The notes beneath the pieces were generated by a model that saw only the letters and a list, made by a program, of their open reading frames with translations, did no database searches and was not told the origin of the DNA. Below, piece by piece: positions 47,521 to 56,507 of a stretch of DNA of 64,000 bases (the stretch's first letter is position 1; every line of letters begins with the position of its first letter). This DNA comes from Acinetobacter brisouisimilis (GTDB taxonomy: Bacteria; Pseudomonadota; Gammaproteobacteria; Pseudomonadales; Moraxellaceae). Location: contig NZ_KB851219.1 in assembly GCF_000368265.1 (NCBI RefSeq), positions 629,596 to 693,595 on the forward strand. The letters are read 5' to 3'. Both the position numbers and the translations under genes were made by a program.

Positions 47521-48240
47521 ATGAACAGCACAGTATTGGCAGACAAAATCGAATTAAAAGACACTTTTGACCTGAGCGTGGACAGCATTCGCGAACTGAA
47601 TCAGGCATTACATACCCCTGAATTGGTCGCTGCAATTCCTGCGTGGACTGTGCAGAATCCAGCAGGTCAGCACAATATCGCAGTGGGTATAAAAGCCCCT
47701 GTACAAGTCACCATTGACGGGCACGCAGGTTATTACTGCGCAGGGATGAACCAGGAAGCTGATGTCATCGTAAACGGAAACGTCGGTGTAGGCGTTGCTG
47801 AAAATATGATGTCAGGTTCAGTCCGCATCAAGGGTAATGCATCACAAGCAGCAGGGGCAACAGCACATGGTGGTTTGTTGGTGATCGATGGTGATGCAGG
47901 CGCGCGCTGTGGCATTTCCATGAAAGGTGTGGATATTGTGGTGGGTGGTAGCATTGGACACATGAGCTGCTTTATGGGACAAGCGGGACGCTTGGTGGTG
48001 TGTGGCGATGCAGGCGATGCATTGGGTGACTCACTTTATGAAGTGCGTATTTATGTCAAAGGCACAGTGAAATCTTTGGGTTCAGACTGTATTGAAAAAG
48101 AGATGCGTCCAGAACACATTGCCGAATTGGCAGAGCTACTAGAGCAGGCAGGATTTGATGAAGATCCAACCAGCTTTAAACGCTATGGTTCGGCGCGCCA
48201 ACTGTACAACTTCAAAGTCGACAACGCATCTGCTTACTAA
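47521..48240 (+). CDS. glxC: GXGXG-domain glutamate synthase-like subunit (GlxC/MgsB)
   Basis: 239-residue protein made of the GXGXG right-handed beta-helix that forms the C-terminal domain of the glutamate synthase large subunit. The repeated glycine turns are visible (VTIDGHAGYYCAGMN, VIVNGNVGVGVAENM, VVGGSIGHMSCFMGQ, VVCGDAGDALGDS). No catalytic residues are expected; it holds the other subunits together. It corresponds to MgsB/GlxC and is 29 bp after the amidotransferase gene. Confidence 0.9.
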   Translation: MNSTVLADKIELKDTFDLSVDSIRELNQALHTPELVAAIPAWTVQNPAGQHNIAVGIKAPVQVTIDGHAGYYCAGMNQEADVIVNGNVGVGVAENMMSGSVRIKGNASQAAGATAHGGLLVIDGDAGARCGISMKGVDIVVGGSIGHMSCFMGQAGRLVVCGDAGDALGDSLYEVRIYVKGTVKSLGSDCIEKEMRPEHIAELAELLEQAGFDEDPTSFKRYGSARQLYNFKVDNASAY

Positions 48241-48267
48241 ACCCAACGTGGCCCGGAGATTTTAATC

Positions 48268-49602
48268 ATGACTCAATCTACTACTCAATTTGAACCAGTA
48301 TTACGCGAATCTGCGACATTTGACCGTTTAACGATTCAGGAAATTCAACGTGCTGCCTCTACAGGGATTTATGATATCCGTGGTGGCGGTACAAAACGCA
48401 AATTGCCACACTTCGATGATTTATTGCTGCTCGGTGCGAGCATGTCACGTTATCCGCTTGAAGGTTATCGTGAAAAATGCGGAACAGATGTGGTGCTTGG
48501 CACACGTTTTGCCAAAAAACCGATTCACCTGAAAGTGCCTGTGACTATTGCGGGAATGAGCTTTGGTGCCTTGTCTGCCAACGCCAAAGAAGCGTTGGGA
48601 CGTGGCGCGACTATGGTGGGTACATCAACCACAACAGGTGACGGTGGTATGACCCCTGAAGAACGCGGTCATTCGCAAACTTTGGTGTATCAATACCTGC
48701 CTTCACGCTATGGCATGAACCCAGATGACCTGCGCAAAGCCGATGCGATTGAAATTGTACTGGGTCAAGGTGCAAAACCAGGGGGTGGCGGTATGCTGTT
48801 GGGCATGAAAGTCACTGAGCGTGTGGCAGGCATGCGTACATTGCCAGTTGGTGTCGATCAACGTAGTGCCTGTCGTCACCCTGACTGGACAGGCCCAGAT
48901 GACCTTGCGATTAAAATTGCAGAAATCCGTGAAATCACGGACTGGGAAAAACCGATTTATGTGAAAATCGGGGCAAGCCGTCCGTATTACGATGTCAAAC
49001 TTGCGGTGAAAGCAGGCGCGGACGTGATTGTACTTGATGGTATGCAAGGCGGTACTGCTGCAACTCAGGAAGTGTTTATTGAGCATGTGGGGATTCCAAT
49101 TTTACCTGCCATTCCGCAAGCGGTGCAGGCACTTCAGGAAATGGGCATGCACCGCAAGGTTCAACTGATCGTGTCAGGCGGGATTCGTACTGGGGCTGAC
49201 GTTGCAAAAGCTATGGCACTCGGTGCAGATGCAGTCGCCATCGGTACAGCGGCATTGATTGCACTGGGCGATAACCATCCACGTTTAAATGAAGAATTGA
49301 AAAAAATCGGTTCAGCGTCAGGTTATTACGATGACTGGCAAAATGGTCAAGACCCTGCGGGGATTACGACTCAAAACCCTGAATTATCAAAAAATCTTGA
49401 CCCGATTGAAGGTGGTCGCCACTTGGCAAACTACTTACGTGTGTTAGTACTTGAAGCGCAAACCATGGCGCGTGCCTGTGGTAAATCACACTTGCATAAC
49501 CTTGATCCAGAAGATCTTGTCGCACTCACCGTTGAAGCAGCTGCGATGGCACGTGTACCATTGGCAGGAACAAACTGGGTACCTGGTCAAGTTCAGTTTT
49601 AA
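48268..49602 (+). CDS. glxD: FMN-dependent glutamate synthase-like subunit (GlxD/MgsC)
   Basis: 444-residue FMN-binding barrel equal to the synthase domain of GltB. VPVTIAGMSFGALSANAKEA, GEGG-like GDGGMTPEERGHS, IVLGQGAKPGGGGML, DVIVLDGMQGGTAATQ and LIVSGGIRTGADVAKAMALGADAVAIG form the flavin and 2-oxoglutarate site. The iron-sulfur cysteine loop of true GltB is only partly recognisable (RACGKSHLHNL). Together with GlxB and GlxC it should make glutamate or an N-alkylglutamate from 2-oxoglutarate. No dedicated small electron-donor subunit is adjacent. Ends at a strong terminator. Confidence 0.9.
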   Translation: MTQSTTQFEPVLRESATFDRLTIQEIQRAASTGIYDIRGGGTKRKLPHFDDLLLLGASMSRYPLEGYREKCGTDVVLGTRFAKKPIHLKVPVTIAGMSFGALSANAKEALGRGATMVGTSTTTGDGGMTPEERGHSQTLVYQYLPSRYGMNPDDLRKADAIEIVLGQGAKPGGGGMLLGMKVTERVAGMRTLPVGVDQRSACRHPDWTGPDDLAIKIAEIREITDWEKPIYVKIGASRPYYDVKLAVKAGADVIVLDGMQGGTAATQEVFIEHVGIPILPAIPQAVQALQEMGMHRKVQLIVSGGIRTGADVAKAMALGADAVAIGTAALIALGDNHPRLNEELKKIGSASGYYDDWQNGQDPAGITTQNPELSKNLDPIEGGRHLANYLRVLVLEAQTMARACGKSHLHNLDPEDLVALTVEAAAMARVPLAGTNWVPGQVQF

Positions 49603-49622
49603 CTGAGTCTGACCCCAACCAT

Positions 49623-49650
49623 AAAAGCGAGCACATGGCTCGCTTTTTTT
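49623..49650 (+). terminator. Intrinsic terminator of the glnT-glxBCD operon
   Basis: Stem AAAAGCGAGC/GCTCGCTTTT with loop ACATG followed by a T-run, 20 bp past the glxD stop. Confidence 0.93.
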
Positions 49651-49719
49651 ACAGACTTTTACTGAGTTGATTTGTTATGCTGTTGGAAAATTTATAGTAA
49701 TAACAAGGAGACTTGGATC

Positions 49720-50136
49720 ATGGAAAGCAATAACAAAAAACCTAAACATTCAATTGTTTGGCTCGATAAACTAGAAGAGCATGATTATCCTGCGGCAAGT
49801 GCTTATTTATCTTTGATTTTAGATCCTGTACAGGTTGAAAAACTGGTGAGCCGTTTGCAGGCAGAAGAGGTGAGCCAGTTTAAAGCCAAAGACATTTTTC
49901 GGGCAGCACAACTGCCTTTGCTGGATGAACACAATTTTCATGTGGCAAAGGATTTAAGCAAGATTGAACAAGAAAAAGCGCTTTCGCCTTTGTTGCTAGT
50001 ACGTGATGTAGGGCTGCGACATTTGATTATTGCTGATGGTTATCACCGCTTATGTGCAGTTTATCTGCACGATGAAGATGCCCTAATTCCTTGCCAGATT
50101 GCTTCGCTTACTGCACAAGATTTGGCAAGCCTATGA
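49720..50136 (+). CDS. ParB/Srx-like small protein of unknown role
   Basis: 138-residue acidic protein. ATG 49720 has AAGGAG at good spacing; the frame is open further upstream but unlike a gene. It resembles the ParB N-terminal/sulfiredoxin fold: PLLLVRDVGLRHLIIADGYHRLCAVY contains the GYHR box that in ParB-like proteins is GxHR and binds nucleotide. There is no helix-turn-helix, so it is not a partition protein. Its stop overlaps the start of the SulP gene by 4 bp, so the two are translationally coupled, hinting at a role with that transporter. Function unknown. Confidence 0.75.
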   Translation: MESNNKKPKHSIVWLDKLEEHDYPAASAYLSLILDPVQVEKLVSRLQAEEVSQFKAKDIFRAAQLPLLDEHNFHVAKDLSKIEQEKALSPLLLVRDVGLRHLIIADGYHRLCAVYLHDEDALIPCQIASLTAQDLASL

Positions 50137-51767
50137 CTGTGGCTAAAAAAATCCCGATTTTTGATGTGATTGCGGGGTTGTCCATCGCAGGCTTGTTGCT
50201 GCCTGAAGCGGTGGCGTATTCCAATATTGCAGGGTTGTCACCGCAAAGTGGTCTGGTGGCGCTGGTACTGGGGTTGGTGCTTTATGGTCTGATTGGGAAT
50301 AGTCGTTTTGCGATTGTCTCCTCAACGTCATCATCTGCCGCCGTCATCAGTTCGGGTTTAGCCACCATTGTGGTGTTTTCTTCTCCAGAGCGGGCAACTC
50401 TGGCGTATGCACTGGTGTTTTTGTCAGGCATTTTACTGGTGATTGCAGGGCTGTTTAAGCTCGGAGAGGTCACACATTTTATTGCCAAACCTGTGTTAAA
50501 AGGGTTCTCCTTTGGTTTGGCACTGAGCATTGTGGTTAAGCAATTACCTGCGGTGATACAGGTGCATCCTGCACATAGCGATTTTTTTCGTCAATTGTGG
50601 GAAATGCTACAAGGTTATTCGAGCTGGAACTGGCACGCCTTGGTTATGGGGCTGAGTGCATTTTTAATCCTACAGTTTACTCAGCGCTATAAAACCATTC
50701 CTGTTGCTTTGTTGTTGATTATTTTAGGTATTGGCTTAAATGTGATGGGATATACTCAAGAATGGGGTGTTCGTTCAGTTGGGCGTTTTGAGTTTGTTTT
50801 TCCCAGTGCCAGTTTACCGCATTTGAATATGAACAGCTGGCTGCAACTGGTTGAAATGGCACTGGCAGTTTCCCTGATTATTTATGCTGAATCTTATACC
50901 TCGATTCGTACCTTCGCGCTGAAATACAATGATCCAAGCGAACCAAACCGTGACCTGATTGCATTGGGTGTCGGCAATATCTGTTCAGGATTGCTAAAAG
51001 GGATGGCAGTCGGTGCAGGTTATTCGGCAACTTCAGCCAACGAAGCCGCAGGGGCAAAAAGCAAAAAATCAGCATGGGTGGCAGCGCTGGCTGTGGTGAT
51101 TTTTCTGCTGTGTTTTCGTCAGTATATTGCCAATATTCCTGAGCCGATTCTTGCCAGTATTGTGATGTATGCGGTGAGTGGGCATATCCGTTTTACACCG
51201 TTTAAGCAGTATTTTATTTGGCGTAAAGATCGCTTGTTGTCAATGATTGCGATTTGGGCCGTGATTATTTTTGGAGTGCTCAACGGGTTGATAATTGCGA
51301 TTATTGTCAGTATTTTGATGATGCTCAAAAGCTATTCGGTTCCTCAAATTGCATGGCTTGGGCGTTTAAATGGCGGGCATGATTTTGTAGACATTGACCG
51401 TTTTCCCGAAGCTGTACTGCCTGATGGTATTTTAATTGCGCGACCTGATCACCCAATCTTTTTTGCCAATGCAGAAAAAATTTCGAATGCGATTATACAC
51501 AAGCTTTCTGAGCAAAATTATCAACATGTGATTTTAAATCTGGAGGAATGTCCGAGTCTGGACAGTACCAGTGTCGAGGAGCTGTTATTGTTGGCTCAGC
51601 ATTTACAGGATCAGCAAATAGACCTGCAATTGGCGCGGGTACGTCGTTCAGTGGCACAAACCCTAGTCTATGTGAATAGTCCATTATTTCCCCAATCCAG
51701 TTATACCGCGCAAAGTGTCGATGATGCTGTACAGCAATATGAATTGAGAGCCGCCTCTGCAACCTGA
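50133..51767 (+). CDS. SulP-family anion permease with STAS domain
   Basis: 544-residue inner-membrane transporter. The start ATG 50133 overlaps the previous stop (ATGA). About 11-12 spans occupy residues 10-420, with the SulP signatures GLSIAGLLLPEAVAYSNIAGL and ALSLIIYAESYTS-like segments; the C-terminal STAS domain (about 440-540) has NLEECPSLDSTSVEELLLL. The family carries sulfate, bicarbonate or dicarboxylates; no assimilation gene is adjacent to decide. Sits directly before repeat copy C. Confidence 0.9.
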   Translation: MTVAKKIPIFDVIAGLSIAGLLLPEAVAYSNIAGLSPQSGLVALVLGLVLYGLIGNSRFAIVSSTSSSAAVISSGLATIVVFSSPERATLAYALVFLSGILLVIAGLFKLGEVTHFIAKPVLKGFSFGLALSIVVKQLPAVIQVHPAHSDFFRQLWEMLQGYSSWNWHALVMGLSAFLILQFTQRYKTIPVALLLIILGIGLNVMGYTQEWGVRSVGRFEFVFPSASLPHLNMNSWLQLVEMALAVSLIIYAESYTSIRTFALKYNDPSEPNRDLIALGVGNICSGLLKGMAVGAGYSATSANEAAGAKSKKSAWVAALAVVIFLLCFRQYIANIPEPILASIVMYAVSGHIRFTPFKQYFIWRKDRLLSMIAIWAVIIFGVLNGLIIAIIVSILMMLKSYSVPQIAWLGRLNGGHDFVDIDRFPEAVLPDGILIARPDHPIFFANAEKISNAIIHKLSEQNYQHVILNLEECPSLDSTSVEELLLLAQHLQDQQIDLQLARVRRSVAQTLVYVNSPLFPQSSYTAQSVDDAVQQYELRAASAT

Positions 51768-51770
51768 TGC

Positions 51771-51866
51771 GACTTGATAGATTTCTTTCATAATTGTTTA
51801 CACCCTCTTTATTTTTCTCCCATAGAGAGAAATAAGAAAGGCTTATGAGATAAGGTTATTAACTTC
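51771..51866. repeat. Dispersed palindromic repeat, copy C
   Basis: Roughly 95-bp imperfect palindrome starting 3 bp after the SulP stop. The left arm TTTCATAATTG then TTTACACCCTCTTTATTTTT closely matches copies A and B; the right arm GAGAAATAAGAAAGGCTTATGA faces it across a short turn. Same placement as the other copies: between two plus-strand genes. Confidence 0.75.
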
Positions 51867-51956
51867 AGGTTAATGTTCTGCATTTCGAGTTTATTGATCA
51901 AAAATCCTGAACAGGGTTTTATAGATGAAAACATGAACTGCAGAACAGGACATCGC

Positions 51957-53636
51957 ATGGAAGGCTCGGTACAGCATAAAGATCGAATTTGGAATAAACG
52001 CCGTTATGCCAAGCAGATTAAATTGGACTTGGCACGCAAGTTTGCCGATGGTGTAGTGATTCCCACCCAAAATATTGTTCAGGCGCTTGAAACTCTGATT
52101 ACCCCAGGTGATCGGGTTGTCCTAGAAGGCAACAATCAAAAACAGGCCGACTTTCTTTCACGTGCACTGGCACAAACTAGCCCTGATGTATTGCATGATT
52201 TGCACATGATCATGCCGAGCGTAGGTCGCCCAGAACATTTGGATTTATTTGAAAAGGGCATTGCCCGAAAACTGGATTTTTCATTTGCAGGCACGCAAAG
52301 TCTGCGTATTAGCCAGTTGCTTGAAGATGGCTTACTGGAAATCGGGGCAATTCATACCTACATTGAACTGTATTCACGTTTATTGGTCGACCTGATTCCA
52401 AATGTGGTGTTGTCAGCAGGCTTTATGGCAGACCGTCATGGCAACATTTATACAGGTGCAAGTACTGAAGATTCTCCAGCCTTGATTGAACCTGCAGCAT
52501 TTAGCGATGGCATTGTGATCGTACAGGTCAACAAACTGGTCGATGACGTGACTGACTTACCACGTGTCGATATTCCTGCCTCTTGGGTAGATTTTGTGGT
52601 GGTAGCAGACCGTCCATTTTATATTGAACCACTGTTTACCCGTGACCCGAAACACATTAAGCCTGTGCATGTTCTCATGGCAATGATGGCAATTCGCGGC
52701 ATTTATGAAAAGCATCAGGTGCAATCACTGAATCACGGTATTGGTTTTAATACCGCAGCCATTGAACTGATCTTGCCAACCTATGGCGAATCACTTGGCT
52801 TAAAAGGCAAGATTTGCCGTAACTGGACGCTCAATCCACATCCGACCCTCATTCCTGCGATTGAATCAGGCTGGGTGGAAAGTGTGCATTGCTTTGGAAC
52901 TGAACTGGGCATGGAAAAATATGTAGCGGCGCGTCCCGATGTGTTCTTTACAGGGCGTGACGGTTCGCTACGTTCCAATCGCATGATGTGTCAGTTGGCA
53001 GGGCAATACGCCGTGGATCTGTTTATTGGTGCAACCTTGCAGGTCGATGGTCAAGGGCATTCTTCAACCGTGACCAAAGGGCGTCTGGCTGGTTTTGGTG
53101 GTGCGCCGAATATGGGGCATGACCCGCGTGGTCGCCGACATAGCACACCTGCATGGCTGGATATGCGTCCTCAAGGGTTAAATGATACTGACACCTATCT
53201 GGCACGCGGTAAAAAACTGGTGGTGCAAATGGTGGAAACCTTTCAGGAAGGTGGCAAACCGACCTTTGTGGATGAGTTGGATGCGGTCGATGTAGCGAAA
53301 AAAGCAGGTATGCCACTTGCACCAATCATGATTTATGGTGATGACGTCACGCATTTGCTCACTGAAGAAGGCATTGCCTACTTATATAAAGCCGACAGTC
53401 AGCAACAACGTGAAGAAATGATCGCAGCCGTGGCGGGTGTGACCGATATTGGTTTACGTCATGATCCGAAAAATACCGAACGCCTACGCCAAGCGGGCTT
53501 GGTGGCATTCCCTGAAGATTTGGGCATTCGCCGTACCGATGCGACCCGTGAACTTTTGGCAGCTAAAAATATTGCCGATTTGGTGACATGGTCAGATGGT
53601 CTGTACGAACCGCCTGCTAAATTTCGGAGTTGGTAA
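51957..53636 (+). CDS. mdcA: Malonate decarboxylase alpha subunit
   Basis: 559-residue alpha subunit, the acetyl-S-ACP:malonate ACP transferase that exchanges acetyl for malonyl on the carrier protein. ATG 51957 is chosen for AGGACA 8 bp upstream; ATG 51933 is possible. The coenzyme A transferase-like fold is shown by GDRVVLEGNNQKQADFLSRAL and GFMADRHGNIYTGASTEDSP; the C-terminal part has GGAPNMGHDPRGRRHSTPAW, characteristic of MdcA. First of nine co-directional genes. Confidence 0.95.
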   Translation: MEGSVQHKDRIWNKRRYAKQIKLDLARKFADGVVIPTQNIVQALETLITPGDRVVLEGNNQKQADFLSRALAQTSPDVLHDLHMIMPSVGRPEHLDLFEKGIARKLDFSFAGTQSLRISQLLEDGLLEIGAIHTYIELYSRLLVDLIPNVVLSAGFMADRHGNIYTGASTEDSPALIEPAAFSDGIVIVQVNKLVDDVTDLPRVDIPASWVDFVVVADRPFYIEPLFTRDPKHIKPVHVLMAMMAIRGIYEKHQVQSLNHGIGFNTAAIELILPTYGESLGLKGKICRNWTLNPHPTLIPAIESGWVESVHCFGTELGMEKYVAARPDVFFTGRDGSLRSNRMMCQLAGQYAVDLFIGATLQVDGQGHSSTVTKGRLAGFGGAPNMGHDPRGRRHSTPAWLDMRPQGLNDTDTYLARGKKLVVQMVETFQEGGKPTFVDELDAVDVAKKAGMPLAPIMIYGDDVTHLLTEEGIAYLYKADSQQQREEMIAAVAGVTDIGLRHDPKNTERLRQAGLVAFPEDLGIRRTDATRELLAAKNIADLVTWSDGLYEPPAKFRSW

Positions 53637-54503
53637 ATGAATGCATTTTTTCAACTCAAACCGCAGCACTATCTAGCCGATACGCTGGCTGATTTTGCGG
53701 TGCAGGCTTTACTGGATGAAGTGCGCCTGTCACCGAAACCTGCGCTGGTCGATGCACGTAGTTCAGGGGCACATCAGGATTTAAGCCTGAGCTTGATGGA
53801 ACAGTCGGCTGAAAGCCTGAGAAATATGTTTGTTGCCATGAGCTTGGCAGCAACATGGCATGGCAAAATTTCACAGGCATTACGCGAGCAGATTGGACAG
53901 CTTGGGCGTGAAGGTGAACAAGTTATGCTCGCGGTGACGGGTGGGGTGAATACCCATCGCGGGGCGATTTGGGCACTCGGTTTACTGGTGACAGCAGCAA
54001 CTTTGTCGCCACAAGGAACATTGGCGGAAAACATCTGTTTTTGTGCAGGGCAAATCGCACAACTTGAAGACCGAGCTGTAACAGCGAAAGCGACACCGAG
54101 TCATGGGCAAATGGTGTTACACAAACATGGCAAGCAAGGCGCGAAACAGCAAGCACAACAAGGCTTTCCTGCGATTCGTCAGCATGCTTTGCCGCAGCTT
54201 CGTCGCACCCGACAGTATTCGATGCGTGAAGAATTTGCCCGTTTAGATGCCTTGCTTGCGATTATGCAGCATCTTGATGATACCTGTGTGCTGTATCGGG
54301 CAGGCTTAAATGGCTTAAAGCGTATGCAGCAAGGTGCAGGAAAAGTTTTGGAACTTGGCGGTTATGCCAGTCTGGCGGCGCGTCGTGAACTGCATTTACT
54401 GGAAATTGATTTATTGCGTCTGAATGCTTCACCAGGCGGTGCAGCGGATTTATTGGCAGCGACGATATTTGTTGATCGGGTAGAGCGTTATCACGGCGAA
54501 TAA
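53637..54503 (+). CDS. mdcB: Triphosphoribosyl-dephospho-CoA synthase
   Basis: 288-residue CitG/MdcB family enzyme, making the prosthetic-group precursor 2'-(5''-triphosphoribosyl)-3'-dephospho-CoA from dephospho-CoA and ATP. PALVDARSSGAHQDLSLSLM, GVNTHRGAIWALGLL and the C-terminal LLRLNASPGGAADLLAAT match the family. The start codon directly follows the mdcA stop, with no gap. Confidence 0.94.
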   Translation: MNAFFQLKPQHYLADTLADFAVQALLDEVRLSPKPALVDARSSGAHQDLSLSLMEQSAESLRNMFVAMSLAATWHGKISQALREQIGQLGREGEQVMLAVTGGVNTHRGAIWALGLLVTAATLSPQGTLAENICFCAGQIAQLEDRAVTAKATPSHGQMVLHKHGKQGAKQQAQQGFPAIRQHALPQLRRTRQYSMREEFARLDALLAIMQHLDDTCVLYRAGLNGLKRMQQGAGKVLELGGYASLAARRELHLLEIDLLRLNASPGGAADLLAATIFVDRVERYHGE

Positions 54504-54521
54504 CCCATAAGGATAAAGAAC

Positions 54522-54821
54522 ATGGAAATATTGAATTTTGAATTTGCTGCCCAGCGTGTTGCCAAGCAGCGTGCATTGGTCGGTTGTGTCGGTTCGGGCG
54601 ATTTAGAAATTTTGGTTGAGCCGCATGCAGGTGAGACGCTTAATATTCAGGTCACAACATCGGTTGATGGTAGTCAAGTGCGCTGGAAAAATTTGTTTGA
54701 ACGGGTGTTTGCCATGCAGCAATTGCCTGCGGTCAACATTGAAATTAATGACTTTGGTGCAACCCCAGGCGTGGTGCGCTTACGTTTAGAGCAAGCTTTG
54801 GAGGAAGTGCAACATGACTGA
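54522..54821 (+). CDS. mdcC: Malonate decarboxylase acyl carrier protein (delta subunit)
   Basis: 99-residue acyl carrier protein. Ser25 in GCVGSGDLEIL is the expected attachment point of the phosphoribosyl-dephospho-CoA arm; PRVRL-like GVVRLRLEQALEE ends the protein. It shuttles acetyl and malonyl thioesters among the Mdc subunits. Overlaps mdcD by 8 bp. Unrelated in fold to the fatty-acid ACP. Confidence 0.94.
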   Translation: MEILNFEFAAQRVAKQRALVGCVGSGDLEILVEPHAGETLNIQVTTSVDGSQVRWKNLFERVFAMQQLPAVNIEINDFGATPGVVRLRLEQALEEVQHD

Positions 54822-55662
54822 TACTCAGGACTTATTACAGCGTAGCAGTTTTATTGAACTCTCGGCGCGTCAGCGTGCGCAAAGCTTGCTTGATCTGCGT
54901 TATCGTGAACTGGTCGATCCGTTTGACCGAATGACATCGCCGTGGTTGCCTAAGCAAAATATTGTGCCACAAGCCGATGATGGCGTGGTGGTGATTAAAG
55001 GCACCATCCAACAGCAACCTGTGGTGGTGATTGCCATTGAAGGAGCATTTCAGGGCGGAAGTCTTGGTGAAGTGGGCGGTGCAAAAATCGCAGGCGCTTT
55101 GGAACTGGCGATTGAAGACAACCGCAAAGGCATTCCAACCGCAGCAGTATTATTGCTCGAAACAGGTGGTGTGCGCTTACAGGAAGCCAATCTAGGCTTG
55201 GCAGCGATTGCCGAGATCCATGCGGCGATTGTGGAATTACGTCAGTATCAGCCTGTGATTGGCATTGTGGCGGGCAGTGTAGGCTGTTTCGGTGGTATGT
55301 CGATTGCCGCAGGCTTATGTAGTTATCTGATTCTGACTCAAGAAGGTCGCTTGGGGTTGAATGGCCCACAAGTGATTGAGCAGGAAGCAGGCGTGCAAGA
55401 ATACGATGCCAAAGACCGTCCGTTTATCTGGAGCATTACAGGTGGTGCACAACGTTTTGCTTCGGGTCTGGTCGATGCTTTTGTTGAAGATGATGTTGAG
55501 CAGATTCACCAGCAAGTGCAGCAGTTTTTAAGTGCAGGTTGTCTAGCCGAGCCACGTAGCTCACGTTACGCATGGTTCTTGCAGAAACTGGCACAGGTCG
55601 ATACCCGTGAACAGATCAGCCCTGAAGCAGTGCAGCAATTATATCAAGGAGAGTCAGCATGA
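54814..55662 (+). CDS. mdcD: Malonate decarboxylase beta subunit
   Basis: 282-residue carboxyltransferase-like beta subunit that with MdcE decarboxylates malonyl-S-ACP to acetyl-S-ACP. GGAKIAGALELAIEDNRKGI, LLETGGVRLQEANLGL and GCFGGMSIAAGLCSYLI form the crotonase-fold oxyanion sites. It overlaps both mdcC and mdcE, indicating coupled translation and fixed stoichiometry. Confidence 0.95.
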   Translation: MTDTQDLLQRSSFIELSARQRAQSLLDLRYRELVDPFDRMTSPWLPKQNIVPQADDGVVVIKGTIQQQPVVVIAIEGAFQGGSLGEVGGAKIAGALELAIEDNRKGIPTAAVLLLETGGVRLQEANLGLAAIAEIHAAIVELRQYQPVIGIVAGSVGCFGGMSIAAGLCSYLILTQEGRLGLNGPQVIEQEAGVQEYDAKDRPFIWSITGGAQRFASGLVDAFVEDDVEQIHQQVQQFLSAGCLAEPRSSRYAWFLQKLAQVDTREQISPEAVQQLYQGESA

Positions 55663-56507
55663 ATATGGATGTCAATGCAACCCGCGTTGCAGCCAGAGGT
55701 CTAAACTGGTTTAACGCATTAACGGCAGATGCCAGTTTTCAAGCAGTATCTGATATTCCTACATCGTTAAAAGTTGCGGATGGTGAGCTGAATGGTTATC
55801 CCGTGCGCGTGATTGCGGTGGTTGTGGACACTAACAATCATTTTCCACGTGCACAGCAGGGCGAAGTCGGTTTACTTGAAGGCTGGTCACTGGCGAAAGC
55901 GGTCGATCAAGTGATTCAGGCAGATGCCAACCAAACACAGAAACGTGCAATTTTATGTGTGGTTGATGTGCCAAGTCAGGCCTATGGCCGCCGTGAAGAA
56001 GTTTTAGGGATTCATCAGGCATTGGCTGCTGCGGCAGATCGTTATATCACGGCACGTTTGGCAGGACATCCTGTGATTAGTCTGTTGGTCGGTAAAGCTA
56101 TGTCGGGTGCATTTTTGGCGCATGGTTATCAAGCCAATCGTTTGATTGCGCTGGATGATGCTGGAGTAATGGTACATGCCATGGGTAAAGAATCCGCTGC
56201 CCGAGTGACTTTGCGTAGTGTCGAAGAACTGGAGCAGCTAGCGGCAAAAGTTGCGCCAATGGCGTATGACATTCAGAGTTATCAAAGCTTGGGCTTACTG
56301 GCAGAGATTTTACAGGTACAGAATATTGCACATCCGCAAGCTGAAGATGTGCAGTTGATTCAGCAACATGTGGCAGCCGTGTTGCAGGACATTTTGCAAA
56401 GCCAAGACCGAAGTTTATCTTCACGTTTTCATGGTGCAAACCGTCAGGCATCGCAAAAAGTACGTGCCTTGCTGCGTGAACAATGGTCACGTGAGCAATC
56501 TGCATGA
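55659..56507 (+). CDS. mdcE: Malonate decarboxylase gamma subunit
   Basis: 282-residue gamma subunit, the co-decarboxylase partner of MdcD. VDVPSQAYGRREEVLGIHQAL, GKAMSGAFLAHGYQANRLIAL and MVHAMGKESAARVT are family landmarks. Its start overlaps the mdcD stop by 4 bp and its stop overlaps mdcG by 4 bp. Confidence 0.95.
   Translation: MNMDVNATRVAARGLNWFNALTADASFQAVSDIPTSLKVADGELNGYPVRVIAVVVDTNNHFPRAQQGEVGLLEGWSLAKAVDQVIQADANQTQKRAILCVVDVPSQAYGRREEVLGIHQALAAAADRYITARLAGHPVISLLVGKAMSGAFLAHGYQANRLIALDDAGVMVHAMGKESAARVTLRSVEELEQLAAKVAPMAYDIQSYQSLGLLAEILQVQNIAHPQAEDVQLIQQHVAAVLQDILQSQDRSLSSRFHGANRQASQKVRALLREQWSREQSA

Noticed and set aside
54262..54576. Long antisense reading frames over the mdc, aco and glx genes
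   Set aside because: They overlap well-supported genes fully, have no SD and show no family features; they arise from codon bias of the real genes.
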